From contig CAZXCU010000024.1 in the NCBI GenBank assembly GCA_964639245.1, forward strand, positions 1-56,501: a DNA stretch of 56,501 bases, in the 5' to 3' direction. Numbering within the stretch: position 1 is the first letter of the stretch; every line of letters starts with the position of its first letter. A program made the position numbers and the translations under genes. Below are positions 25,516 to 34,177 of the stretch, one piece after another. Below the pieces are notes generated by a model. It did no database searches and was not told where the DNA came from. It saw only the letters and a list, made by a program, of their open reading frames with translations. The DNA comes from SB15 sp964639245. GTDB taxonomy: Bacteria > Chloroflexota > Anaerolineae > Aggregatilineales > J027.

Positions 25516-27276
25516 ATGGCGCACAACGGAAAATTTGTATTTACTGAAGAAAAAATCCAACGGATGAGCGCTTCTGTCAATGAAGCCGCCCAGCAGCTAC
25601 GCGCCCAAGCCAATATCCTCAAGCAGCGCGGCATGAATCTACCGCCCGGTTCAATTGAGGGCTTAGAAACGGTGCATGTGGCCTTAGAAAATCTTGGCAC
25701 GCGGGTTGCCGAACAATACAACGAACTGGTGCGACTTCGGGCGCTTTCCGAAACCGCTTCTCAGATTAATTCCAGCCTCGATTTAGACCAAGTATTAAAT
25801 TCTTCGATGGATACTGTGTTGGAATTGACCGGGGCGGAGCGCGGGTACATCATGCTCCGTAACCTTGAGACCGGTGTATTGGCGCTGCGGGTTGCACGCG
25901 GGATTAAACAGGAAGAAATGGAAAGCGACCAATTTGTCGGCAGCAAAAGCACCGTGCAAAAAGTCGCCGATACGGGCGAACCGATTGTCGCCACCAATGC
26001 TCAAGATGATGACCGCTTTGCCGGGCAAAAAAGCATCATTGGCTACAACTTGCGGAGTATCTTATGTGTGCCACTCATCTGGAAAGAGCGTGTTTTAGGG
26101 GTTGTTTATGCCGATAACAGCATCATGGCCGGGTTGTTTGGCAACAAAGAACTGATGCTCCTGACCGCCTTTGCCAGCCAAGCAGCCATTGCCATTGAAA
26201 ATGCCCGTTTGTTTGAGCGCATCCGCCAAACGCTGGATGAAATTACCACCACCAAAATTCTCTTGGATAACATTCTGGCCTCCCTCGCTAGTGGGGTCAT
26301 CACCACCGACGCGAATGACATCATCACCACCTACAACGTGGGCGCGGAAGTGATTTTGCATGTTTCTCGGAATGATGCAGAACGGCAGGCTTTTAACCAA
26401 GCTGTGCCAGAAATTTATGCAGTGGTGCGCGAGGTCTTAGACCGGGTTCGCACAATGGATGAAGCGCTGACTCTGGAAGCCGAACCAACCTTATCCAATG
26501 GGGAAATGGTCAATCTGAATCTAAAACTCAGCCCCTTAAAAGACGCAGAACATGCCACACAGGGGGTTGCGCTCGTTGTGGATGATTTGACAGAAATCAA
26601 ACGCCGCGATGCCAAGCTCAATGTCGTGCGAAAATACCTTCCGCCTGCCATGGTAGAAAATATTCGCAGCCTTGACCAGTTGGGCTTGGGGGGCGAACGA
26701 CGGTATATTACGGCGCTGTTTGTGGAAGTCCGTCCTTTCCACACCTTTTCGCACGATTTGAAAGCAGGCGAATTGATGGAACTCATCAATCTGTATTTAA
26801 CGGTTGGTACAGAGGCGATTCATCGGCGTAGCGGCTTAATTGATAAATATATGGGTAGTGAAATTATGGGATTGTTCAACACCCAACTCAATCCCTCCGA
26901 TTTGCACGCATGGGACGCGGTGCAAGCCGCGCTCGACATGATGGTCGATTTTGAAGCACTGTATCAGCAGTTGGGGGATGTTCCCGAAATTCCTTACTAC
27001 CGGGTAGGAATTAATACAGGGATTGCCACGTTAGGAAACGTGGGAGGGCGTTCGCGCCGCGAATTTTCTGCGATTGGCGATACAATTAATCTGGCAAAAC
27101 GGTTGGAAGAAAATGCCGCACGCGGTGAAATCATTATTAGTCAAGAAACCTATGATGTTTGCCGTGAACGCTTGGCTTCTGTTCCCAATTTATCGATCAT
27201 TCCACGCGGGGCTGTCCAAGTCAAAGGGTTGACCCGTTCTGTTAATGTGTATCAACTAAGTTTGAGCAGAAACTAA
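25516..27276 (+). CDS. GAF-PAS class III cyclase homologue, metal-site deficient (C2-like half)
   Basis: 586 residues, cytoplasmic. A short helical start (10-80, probable coiled coil) is followed by a GAF domain (about 90-235), a PAS-like domain (about 245-365) and a class III nucleotide cyclase domain (about 385-580). In the cyclase domain both metal-binding Asp positions are changed: FVEVRPF gives Glu404 and KYMGSEIMG gives Ser448. The transition-state pair is kept: Asn525 and Arg529 in IGDTINLAKRL, with Lys444 also present. This is the residue pattern of the C2 half of animal adenylyl cyclases, whose metals come from C1. The gene 4 bases downstream has the opposite pattern. Alone it is unlikely to be active as a homodimer. 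Inputs are likely GAF/PAS ligands; no membrane segment is seen. Confidence 0.9.
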   Translation: MAHNGKFVFTEEKIQRMSASVNEAAQQLRAQANILKQRGMNLPPGSIEGLETVHVALENLGTRVAEQYNELVRLRALSETASQINSSLDLDQVLNSSMDTVLELTGAERGYIMLRNLETGVLALRVARGIKQEEMESDQFVGSKSTVQKVADTGEPIVATNAQDDDRFAGQKSIIGYNLRSILCVPLIWKERVLGVVYADNSIMAGLFGNKELMLLTAFASQAAIAIENARLFERIRQTLDEITTTKILLDNILASLASGVITTDANDIITTYNVGAEVILHVSRNDAERQAFNQAVPEIYAVVREVLDRVRTMDEALTLEAEPTLSNGEMVNLNLKLSPLKDAEHATQGVALVVDDLTEIKRRDAKLNVVRKYLPPAMVENIRSLDQLGLGGERRYITALFVEVRPFHTFSHDLKAGELMELINLYLTVGTEAIHRRSGLIDKYMGSEIMGLFNTQLNPSDLHAWDAVQAALDMMVDFEALYQQLGDVPEIPYYRVGINTGIATLGNVGGRSRREFSAIGDTINLAKRLEENAARGEIIISQETYDVCRERLASVPNLSIIPRGAVQVKGLTRSVNVYQLSLSRN

Positions 27277-27280
27277 ACCT

Positions 27281-29029
27281 ATGGAAACTGCACAAGTTAA
27301 TCGGCTGATCCTCGAAGTGACCCGCCTGAGCAATCAGGTCGATGAAATTATGGGGACGCTCACAGCACAGCAAAAAATCCTCAAAATGCGCGGGATGCAG
27401 CTACCACCTGCGGCACTGGAACGCTTGGAAGAGCTTCAGCAGGAAATGAATCTGCTGCGGCAAACCCTCGGTGAGCAAACCCCGGAACTGACCCAGCTCC
27501 GCGCTTTGTTCCGCACCATGACGCAAATCAACTCGATTCTGGACTTGCAGCAGGTGCTGGATGAAGTCATGGAAACCTTTGTCGAACTGACGGGGGCCGA
27601 ACGGGGTTTGATTCTGCTGCAAAACCCTGAAACCCGCGAAATGGAAATTCAGGTGCTGCGTGGCATGGACAGAGATGCCATGAACAAAGTTGGCTTTAAT
27701 GTCAGCCGAACAGTGGTGCGCGAAGTTGCCACCAAAGGTCAGCCGATTGTTGCCACCAACGCGCTTGAGGATGAAAAACTTGGCGCACAGGAAAGCATCA
27801 TCAGCTACGCGGTGCGGAGCATTATTTGTGTTCCCTTGAAGGTCAAAGATGAAACCATCGGCGTGGCCTATTCTGACCACCGCTACCGCAAAGAACTGTT
27901 TGGCGAACAGGAACTTAGATCGCTGGTCGCCTTTGCCAACCAAGCCGCTATTGCGATTGAAAATGCGCGGCTGTTTGAAAATTTGCAGCGCCGCTTGGCG
28001 GAAATTACTGAAATCCGTAACTTTTTGGACAGTGTGTTTAACTCCATCATTAGCGGGGTGGTCACGCTGAATGAAAATGGCATTATCATCACGATTAATC
28101 CGGCAGCTGAGTTTATTTTGGGAATCGAAGCCCAACACAGCATCGGCAAATATTACACTGAAGTTTTCCCGACCTTTTTTGAAGGCTTTGCTGAAATCCT
28201 GAACAGTGTTATGGCACATGGCAAGCAGCAGGTCGTCGAGATCAACCCCCTCTTGCCAAGTCGGGGTGCAGTGTACCTCAAATTCAATTTAACTCCGTTG
28301 CGCGATTGGGCAACCCAAGCGATTAGCGGGGTCACGGTGGTCATTGACGATTTAACCGAACTCAAACAACGGGACGAAACCCTGCGCGTGGTCAATACCT
28401 ATCTTTCGGCAGAGATGGTCGCCAACATCCAGAGCCTTGACCAGTTAGGTCTGGGTGGGGAAGACCGCGAAATCACCGCGATTTTTGCTGATGTGCGCGG
28501 GTTCACCAGTTTTAGCGAAAAACTTGAACCCGAAGTGCTGATGAGTGTGATCAATCAATATCTGGCGGTCAGCAGTGATTCGGTTCAGCACTATCAGGGC
28601 GTGATTGACAAATTCATGGGGGATGCTGTCTTAGGCTTGTACAATACCCAGTTGAATCCTCAAGATGACCATGCGGTGCGCTGTGTCCTCTCCGCCATCA
28701 AAATTATCGAAGATGTGGAGGCGCTGCATAAGGAATTACCCCCGAATCATCAACTGCGTTACGGAATCGGGATTCACACGGGCGCTGCCACGATTGGAAA
28801 TATTGGTAGCCCCAGCCGCAAAGAATTTACGGCAATTGGCGAAGCCGTGGATTACTGTAAAAAATTGCAAGAAACGGCGGGTGGGGGAGAAATTGTCATC
28901 AGCCCGGAAACCTATGAGCAAATTAAACACGCTGTTGAATGCGAGGCGGTTGAGCGCACCCTCCGGCATTCAGAGGATGTAATTACCGTGTATCGGGTTG
29001 CAGGTGTAAAGCCAGATTTTCAACTCTAA
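27281..29029 (+). CDS. GAF-PAS class III cyclase homologue, metal-site intact (C1-like half)
   Basis: 582 residues with the same architecture as its upstream neighbour (helical start, GAF, PAS, cyclase), to which it is clearly paralogous. The cyclase domain keeps both metal-binding Asp residues, Asp404 in FADVRGFTSF and Asp448 in KFMGDAVLG. The Asn and Arg that stabilise the transition state are replaced: IGEAVDYCKKL has Asp524 for Asn and Lys528 for Arg. It therefore matches the C1 half of heterodimeric adenylyl cyclases. The start is 4 bases after the upstream stop, so both proteins should be made together in equal amounts. Whether the product is cAMP or cGMP cannot be decided; the purine-selecting position near 517 is Thr here and Ser in the partner. 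Confidence 0.92.
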   Translation: METAQVNRLILEVTRLSNQVDEIMGTLTAQQKILKMRGMQLPPAALERLEELQQEMNLLRQTLGEQTPELTQLRALFRTMTQINSILDLQQVLDEVMETFVELTGAERGLILLQNPETREMEIQVLRGMDRDAMNKVGFNVSRTVVREVATKGQPIVATNALEDEKLGAQESIISYAVRSIICVPLKVKDETIGVAYSDHRYRKELFGEQELRSLVAFANQAAIAIENARLFENLQRRLAEITEIRNFLDSVFNSIISGVVTLNENGIIITINPAAEFILGIEAQHSIGKYYTEVFPTFFEGFAEILNSVMAHGKQQVVEINPLLPSRGAVYLKFNLTPLRDWATQAISGVTVVIDDLTELKQRDETLRVVNTYLSAEMVANIQSLDQLGLGGEDREITAIFADVRGFTSFSEKLEPEVLMSVINQYLAVSSDSVQHYQGVIDKFMGDAVLGLYNTQLNPQDDHAVRCVLSAIKIIEDVEALHKELPPNHQLRYGIGIHTGAATIGNIGSPSRKEFTAIGEAVDYCKKLQETAGGGEIVISPETYEQIKHAVECEAVERTLRHSEDVITVYRVAGVKPDFQL

Positions 29030-29044
29030 AGTCAGGAATCTACG

Positions 29045-29080
29045 GAAAAAAGCGGGTGATACGAAAAATATCAACCCGCT
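29045..29080. terminator. Bidirectional terminator between convergent operons
   Basis: AGCGGGT-GATA (from 29051) pairs with TATC-A-ACCCGCT (to 29080) around an A-rich loop. On the minus strand it is followed by TTTTTT (29050-29045), making a good terminator for the amidohydrolase operon. On the plus strand it follows the cyclase stop by 21 bases with only TTGCTCTT after it. Confidence 0.8.
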
Positions 29081-29091
29081 TTGCTCTTGGT

Positions 29092-30693
29092 TTAATCAAA
29101 TACGCGATGTTTCCACATGCCTCCGACCATCGTACCAAGAAATTGTGTCTCCAGAATTTCATCAGCAGTGGCACTCAGTAAATTTCGATCCAGCACGACT
29201 ATATCCGCCAGATAACCTGCGGCAAGTTTGCCCATGTGATTTTCTGTGCCTGCGGCATAGGCCGCACCCAGCGTATAAGCATGAATGGCCTGTGCCATTG
29301 AAATTGTCGCTTCGGGATACCAGCCCTCAGGATAGCCTGCATTCCGGCGGGTCACAGCCGCATAAAGCCCCTGTAGAGTATCAAAGGGGTCAATCGGCGA
29401 ATCCGAACCAAATGCCAGCACCGCTCCCTCGTCATGCTGCGCCCGCCAATGGTAGCTGTATTGAGCGCGTGCGCCCCAATAGGTGTCCGCCATGCGCCAA
29501 TCGGAGGTCGCATGAATGGGCTGCATACTGGCGATAATTTTTAATTGACCCAAACGGTGAATATCCTCCGGGTGAATCAATTGCACATGCTCAATCCGAT
29601 GACGGAGCGCATCTGGCAAAATACCCCGTGAGGATTCTTCGGCACGCACGGCCTCAAACACATCTAAAACATCATGGACTGCTTTATCCCCAATCGCATG
29701 AATGGTGGAAGCCATGCCCATTTTGCTAGCGTGGCTGACCCTTTCATAGATGGTTTCTTTGTCTGTGACAACCACCCCGTAATTCTCCGGTTCGCCTTCG
29801 TAGGGAGCAATCATCGCGGCGGTACGCGGGCCAAGTGCGCCATCGGCAAAAATTTTGAGCGCTCCAAACCGAATCCATGAATCGCCAAACCCCGAACGGA
29901 TGCCTAATTCATGAGCATGGTGAATCCATTCCTGATTAATTTGTTTGACCACACGCAACCCTAATGCGCCGCGTTCACGCAGCATTTGTAACGCGACCAT
30001 GCAGGAAGGATTGTCAAAATCGTGGATGCCCACCAAGCCTGTTTGCCATGCTGCGGACTGGGCTTCGACCATCCAATCGGCAAGGCGTTCGGGCGTTACT
30101 TTCGGGATATGCTGACTGACTAACTGCATTGCCGGATCTTCCAGCAAAATGCCATCTGGCGAGCCATCTGCATGTTTTTTAATCACCCCGCCGAAGGGGT
30201 CAGGTGTATGCTTATCAATCCCCGCTATTTTGAGCGCGGCACTGTTGACCCACGCCGCATGACCGGATTTGGTGATGAAATAAGCAGGACGATGGCCTGT
30301 AATGGGATCAAGATCCAGATTCGTGGGAAATTCGCGTTCATCCCAATCATCCTGCGCCCACCCCCGCCCAAAAATCCATTCCTCGTGCGGATTCGCTTGC
30401 ACATAAGCCGCGATTCGTGCCAGCACTTCGGCTTTATTTTTGGCGTTAAACAAATTGATGTTATGGAGATTTTTGGCGGTAGCTTCCCAATGGATATGAG
30501 CATCCACCAGACCGGGCAGGACAAAAAGCCCGTTCAAATTGTCTTGTTTTGTGCCTGTGCTAGCAAGGGACTTGATTTCGTCATCCGTTCCCACCGCCAC
30601 AATTCTTTCGCCGATGATGGCAAGTGCTGAAGCAGTCGGAGTAGGCAAGTCCTGCGTATAAATATTGCCGTTGTAGAGAATCCGTTCAATCAT
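29092..30693 (-). CDS. Metal-dependent amidohydrolase (YtcJ-like)
   Basis: 533 residues, amidohydrolase family 3. Hydrolyses amide or related bonds with a TIM-barrel metal centre. Visible: an N-terminal beta-sandwich with IERILYNGNIYT, the metal motif DAHIHW (HxH), a conserved His in TIHAIGDKAVHDV, a third in RIEHVQLIH, and the metal Asp in AFGSDSPID. The C-terminus returns to the sandwich with AAGYLADIVVLDRNLL. The start overlaps the stop of the M24 peptidase gene as ATGA, so translation is coupled. No signal peptide is seen. The substrate is unknown. Confidence 0.92.
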   Translation of the reverse strand: MIERILYNGNIYTQDLPTPTASALAIIGERIVAVGTDDEIKSLASTGTKQDNLNGLFVLPGLVDAHIHWEATAKNLHNINLFNAKNKAEVLARIAAYVQANPHEEWIFGRGWAQDDWDEREFPTNLDLDPITGHRPAYFITKSGHAAWVNSAALKIAGIDKHTPDPFGGVIKKHADGSPDGILLEDPAMQLVSQHIPKVTPERLADWMVEAQSAAWQTGLVGIHDFDNPSCMVALQMLRERGALGLRVVKQINQEWIHHAHELGIRSGFGDSWIRFGALKIFADGALGPRTAAMIAPYEGEPENYGVVVTDKETIYERVSHASKMGMASTIHAIGDKAVHDVLDVFEAVRAEESSRGILPDALRHRIEHVQLIHPEDIHRLGQLKIIASMQPIHATSDWRMADTYWGARAQYSYHWRAQHDEGAVLAFGSDSPIDPFDTLQGLYAAVTRRNAGYPEGWYPEATISMAQAIHAYTLGAAYAAGTENHMGKLAAGYLADIVVLDRNLLSATADEILETQFLGTMVGGMWKHRVFD

Positions 30694-31886
30694 ACATTGA
30701 CCACCGTAATGTCAGTCTGGGGCTGAGACAGCCATTCCACACCCGTTTCGGTCACAAGAACATCTTCTTCCAAACTCACCAATCCATACTGCGGAACAGA
30801 AACCCCCAGTTCAAGGGTAAAAACATTCCCCGCTTCAATTTTTCCTTCAACGGTTTTGCCATAACGGGGCCAGCGTGGGCCTAAAACCGTTGCCCCGTCA
30901 TGCACGGAACGTCCGATATGGTGTCCGGTAGCGTGCTGATATTCGGGATAGCCCTGTGCAACGAGATATTGGCGGGCAGCTTCATCCACCTTCCATGCTT
31001 CGACACCAACCTTGAGCGCCTCAGCAGCCGCCAGAATCGCCCCACGCACCGCGTTAAAGCCTTTTTGAATGGGTTCGGGGATAGCAGTTTCATCAGATTT
31101 TTTGAGATACCACACGCGCTGCAAATCGGAGGTGTATTCGTTTTCAACCACCCCCAAATCCATATGCAGCAGTTGCCCCGCCACTGTCTTAAAATTTTCA
31201 TCGGGCAAGGTGTGACCTACGGGAGCATCTGCACCGGGGGTAACGGTGGGGCAACCATTCCAAGCCGGCACCACCCCGCGTGATTTGAATTGATCTTGCA
31301 CGAATTGGTACAGTTCAGCCGCACTTTGCCCCACTTTTAAATGCTGTGTCACCGCATCAATAACGGATTCGGTGGTGCGAATGGCGGTACGAATACGTCC
31401 AATTTCGGTGGTAGATTTCCGCCCCCGTAACGAGGCAATCACCTTTTCGGCGGATACCAGACGGTGTTTATAAGGGGTATCGGCTAAGGCCATCGTCAGC
31501 AAACGCCACATCCCGTAGGAAAGACCATCCGCCGCCGTGTCACTTTCAGAATAGTTGATGGCGAGTGTTTTGGGGTCAAGGCGTTGGAGTACCTTTTTTA
31601 AATCGGGGAAAATATCGGCATCATACCCGATAACTTCGGTATACCCGCCCATCATTTTGACCATATCGGTATCATAGCGCCCCACAATAGCGATTTTTTC
31701 GCCACTTGCCGACACTAAAAACGCCGAATGCCAAGTCATTTCGAGATTTAAAATGAGTTCAAGCGCGGGGTCGGGGGTTTGACGGCTTTCACGGACAAAC
31801 GTCAGCCATACATCCACGTTGTGTTGTTTCAGAAGTTCGGGCGCTTGATGAAGTTTTTCTTTTTGAATGGTGAAATCGTGCGTCAT
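30690..31886 (-). CDS. M24-family metallopeptidase (Xaa-Pro aminopeptidase-like)
   Basis: 398 residues. The N-terminal creatinase-like domain (about 1-150) precedes the pita-bread metallopeptidase domain. The five metal ligands can be read: Asp in HMDLGV and in YTSDLQR, His in ATGHHIGRSVHDG, Glu in TLELGVS and Glu in SLEEDVL. It removes N-terminal residues before proline, or acts on a related bond. ATG 31886 follows AGAGGA at 6 bases. It lies 10 bases downstream of the LCP gene and overlaps the amidohydrolase by 4 bases. Together the two hydrolases could degrade peptides or amidated compounds. Confidence 0.92.
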   Translation of the reverse strand: MTHDFTIQKEKLHQAPELLKQHNVDVWLTFVRESRQTPDPALELILNLEMTWHSAFLVSASGEKIAIVGRYDTDMVKMMGGYTEVIGYDADIFPDLKKVLQRLDPKTLAINYSESDTAADGLSYGMWRLLTMALADTPYKHRLVSAEKVIASLRGRKSTTEIGRIRTAIRTTESVIDAVTQHLKVGQSAAELYQFVQDQFKSRGVVPAWNGCPTVTPGADAPVGHTLPDENFKTVAGQLLHMDLGVVENEYTSDLQRVWYLKKSDETAIPEPIQKGFNAVRGAILAAAEALKVGVEAWKVDEAARQYLVAQGYPEYQHATGHHIGRSVHDGATVLGPRWPRYGKTVEGKIEAGNVFTLELGVSVPQYGLVSLEEDVLVTETGVEWLSQPQTDITVVNV

Positions 31887-31896
31887 GCCAAATCCT

Positions 31897-32865
31897 CTAT
31901 TTCATGTGGTCATCTATCCAAGTTTGCATGGCTTCAACATTAGGTGTGGGAACACCCCCGACAGTCATAATATAATCGCGGTCAATGACCAGCCGTTCGA
32001 TACGGTCAGGACTGTTGCCATACAGGGCAACCCCCGGCGCAATCGTGATGATATTTCCCGCGTTCACATCTGTTTCAATATTATCCCAGATGGCAACTAT
32101 CACCGCAGGCCAGCGATAAACATTCAAGGGATTGGTAAGTTTGCCCATCAAGGCGCTTAAAACCTGCTGCTGACGGGCAGCCCGTTGATAATCGTCATCC
32201 CCGTGACGGGTACGGGCGTAGATAAGCGCGGTTTCACCATCCATTTTTTGTTCGCCGGGGTTAAATTCGATGTACATAGTTCCGTAGTCTTCGGTCGGGT
32301 AGGTGTAATCTTCAATGCGGTTTTTGACATCAATTTTGACTCCGCCTACTGCGTCCACCACATCTACAAACGCCTCAAAATTCAAGCGGGTGTAGCCATC
32401 AATCGTAATTCCGAAGATATTTTCTAAAGCGGTGATGAGTTCAGTCATCCCCGTACCTTCATTGGCGAGTTCTGCTTCTCGCACAACCGTATTTACCCGC
32501 AAATACCCATAGGTCGGGGTGTTGATATACAAATCACGCGGGATAGACAGCAGGCTCACTTTCCGATTTTCAGCATTCACGCTCAAAATCATGATGCTGT
32601 CAGTACGGGCAATCGCGGTGGATTCACCCGAATCCGCACGGGTATCGACCCCTAAAATTAAAATGTTGGTTGTGGGTGGTGGACTGACAACATAAACCAT
32701 CGTGCTAACCATGCACATGGAGGCCGTCAAAAACAAGAGGATAAAACACCCCCCCAGGCATCCCCAACAGGAAGTGCGCCAGTTACGGCGCGGTCTCCGA
32801 CGCTGCGGGGGGTAGGGATAGGACATGGGAGGGCGCTGCTGATAGGAAGGGGGATATTGCTGCAC
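31897..32865 (-). CDS. LytR-CpsA-Psr (LCP) family protein
   Basis: 322 residues starting with GTG; GGA lies shortly upstream. A Pro/Tyr/Arg-rich cytoplasmic tail (1-30) is followed by one membrane segment (about 33-60, with four Cys) and an extracellular LCP domain. Family landmarks are ILILGVDTRAD, RTDSIMILS, SIPRDLYI, the acidic pocket DVVDAVGGVKIDV, and IYARTRHGDDDYQRAARQQ. LCP proteins transfer lipid-linked glycopolymers to the cell wall, which fits a monoderm envelope and the glycosyltransferases on the other side of the divergent promoter. It lies 14 bases after the coiled-coil gene. Confidence 0.93.
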   Translation of the reverse strand: MQQYPPSYQQRPPMSYPYPPQRRRPRRNWRTSCWGCLGGCFILLFLTASMCMVSTMVYVVSPPPTTNILILGVDTRADSGESTAIARTDSIMILSVNAENRKVSLLSIPRDLYINTPTYGYLRVNTVVREAELANEGTGMTELITALENIFGITIDGYTRLNFEAFVDVVDAVGGVKIDVKNRIEDYTYPTEDYGTMYIEFNPGEQKMDGETALIYARTRHGDDDYQRAARQQQVLSALMGKLTNPLNVYRWPAVIVAIWDNIETDVNAGNIITIAPGVALYGNSPDRIERLVIDRDYIMTVGGVPTPNVEAMQTWIDDHMK

Positions 32866-32879
32866 GCGAATTTTCCGTC

Positions 32880-34091
32880 CTAATAATTGTTGTTATCGCC
32901 GTTTAAAGAAATAGGCGCAGAAAGGACTTCGGGTTTATCGTACTCGCCTAACATGGCCTGATAGCGCTCACGGTAAAGTTCAGCTTGGGCGCGTTGGAGT
33001 TTCCAGAGCCGTTCTAAACTCTGCCGCAAAGGTGTTAATTCGCGGGCGGTGTCCTTGAGGGTGACCCGAATTTCTTGCAATTCTTTCTCATTTTTACGCC
33101 ACAGTTCGTCGTTGCTAACGGTGAATTCCTTCCAGCGAATCTGGTCGTCGGCTGTCCAGTCATTCCATTCAGAACGGAAGCGCTCCTCCGAAAGACGCTG
33201 CATCTCGGCAACTTCGTTAATGCGTCGTTCCAATCTGTCCCCGATGCGCTCAAAATCTTCCACGATGTGTTTCATCTGGCGGTGGGTTTCTGACCATGCC
33301 TCAAACCGTTCCAGATTGCGCCGCATATCATCATCATATTGGCTCACACGGCGGTTTAAATCGTTGATTTGCTGGTCGCGCTGCTGCGAGATGAGATTTT
33401 GCTGGTCAAGGAACTGCTGCAATTCTTCGCGCCGCATATTTTCCATATTCTGGACATCAATAATACGGCGTTCGTTGTTACGGCTCAACCCTTCAATTAA
33501 ATCAATTTTGGGGCGCAGTTGGTCAATCGATTTGTTCAATTCGGGGATGGTTGTTTGAATATCGGACATGCGGCGGCTGTCCTGACGGCGCTGTTCCTCC
33601 AGAAAGGCAATGCGGCGTTCGGGTTCTTCGATTTTTTTAACCAGATCCTCCACACGCTGTTGAACGGCTGCCATCGCTGCGGTCAGGCGGTCACGGTCTG
33701 CACGCACCGTGCCAATATCCTGAATCACTTCGTTCATGTGGGTTAGCCGAGTTTCTAGTTCACGGATGGGCGCAGTCAGCGCTTCGCGGGCGGTTTCATG
33801 ACGGCGTTCTGCTTCCCGTTCGGCGGTCAACCGTTTAGATTCCAACCCTTCAATCATCTGGTGCATTTCGCGGCGGAAAATATCGAGCAGTTCTTGTTCG
33901 CGGTCTTTGTCTACAAATTGAGTCCGCATCATGGACTGAGTATTTTCTAGCCCATTTAATTGTCGTTTGAGCTGGTCAATGAGTGAGTCTTGTTCCTGTA
34001 CCCGTTTTTCAAGCTGCGCGATGGTGCTTTTATCGCGGCGACGTTCTTCATCCAGCCATTCAATCATGCGGGCAGTTTGCATCACATCCAT
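32880..34091 (-). CDS. Long coiled-coil protein, function unknown
   Basis: 403 residues, almost entirely charged heptad-like helix (Glu, Arg, Gln, Leu), with few glycines and no membrane segment or signal. The middle resembles a rod protein (repeated Asp-Arg, Glu-Arg, Gln-Arg pairs). The start MDVMQTARMIEWLDEERRRD follows AAGGGG at 6 bases, so ATG 34091 is preferred over the upstream ATG at 34109. First gene of the operon with LCP, M24 peptidase and amidohydrolase. I do not recognise a family; a scaffold near the LCP enzyme or the divisome is possible but unproven. Confidence 0.8.
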   Translation of the reverse strand: MDVMQTARMIEWLDEERRRDKSTIAQLEKRVQEQDSLIDQLKRQLNGLENTQSMMRTQFVDKDREQELLDIFRREMHQMIEGLESKRLTAEREAERRHETAREALTAPIRELETRLTHMNEVIQDIGTVRADRDRLTAAMAAVQQRVEDLVKKIEEPERRIAFLEEQRRQDSRRMSDIQTTIPELNKSIDQLRPKIDLIEGLSRNNERRIIDVQNMENMRREELQQFLDQQNLISQQRDQQINDLNRRVSQYDDDMRRNLERFEAWSETHRQMKHIVEDFERIGDRLERRINEVAEMQRLSEERFRSEWNDWTADDQIRWKEFTVSNDELWRKNEKELQEIRVTLKDTARELTPLRQSLERLWKLQRAQAELYRERYQAMLGEYDKPEVLSAPISLNGDNNNY

Positions 34092-34163
34092 CAATTGCCC
34101 CTTCAACACTACAACAATAGAAACGATAAATTCTAATTCTATCTCAGAGGCCAGACCTTGCGA

Positions 34164-34169
34164 TATACT
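34164..34169 (+). promoter_or_regulatory. -10 box of the glycosyltransferase operon, leaderless
   Basis: TATACT ends 8 bases before ATG 34178. No Shine-Dalgarno sequence lies between, so translation probably begins at the mRNA 5' end. Confidence 0.5.
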
Positions 34170-34177
34170 TGATTCCC

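Noticed and set aside
33049..33558. 169-codon plus-strand frame rich in Ser, Arg and Leu
   Set aside because: Antisense to the coiled-coil gene; reflects its Glu/Arg/Gln codons read backwards.
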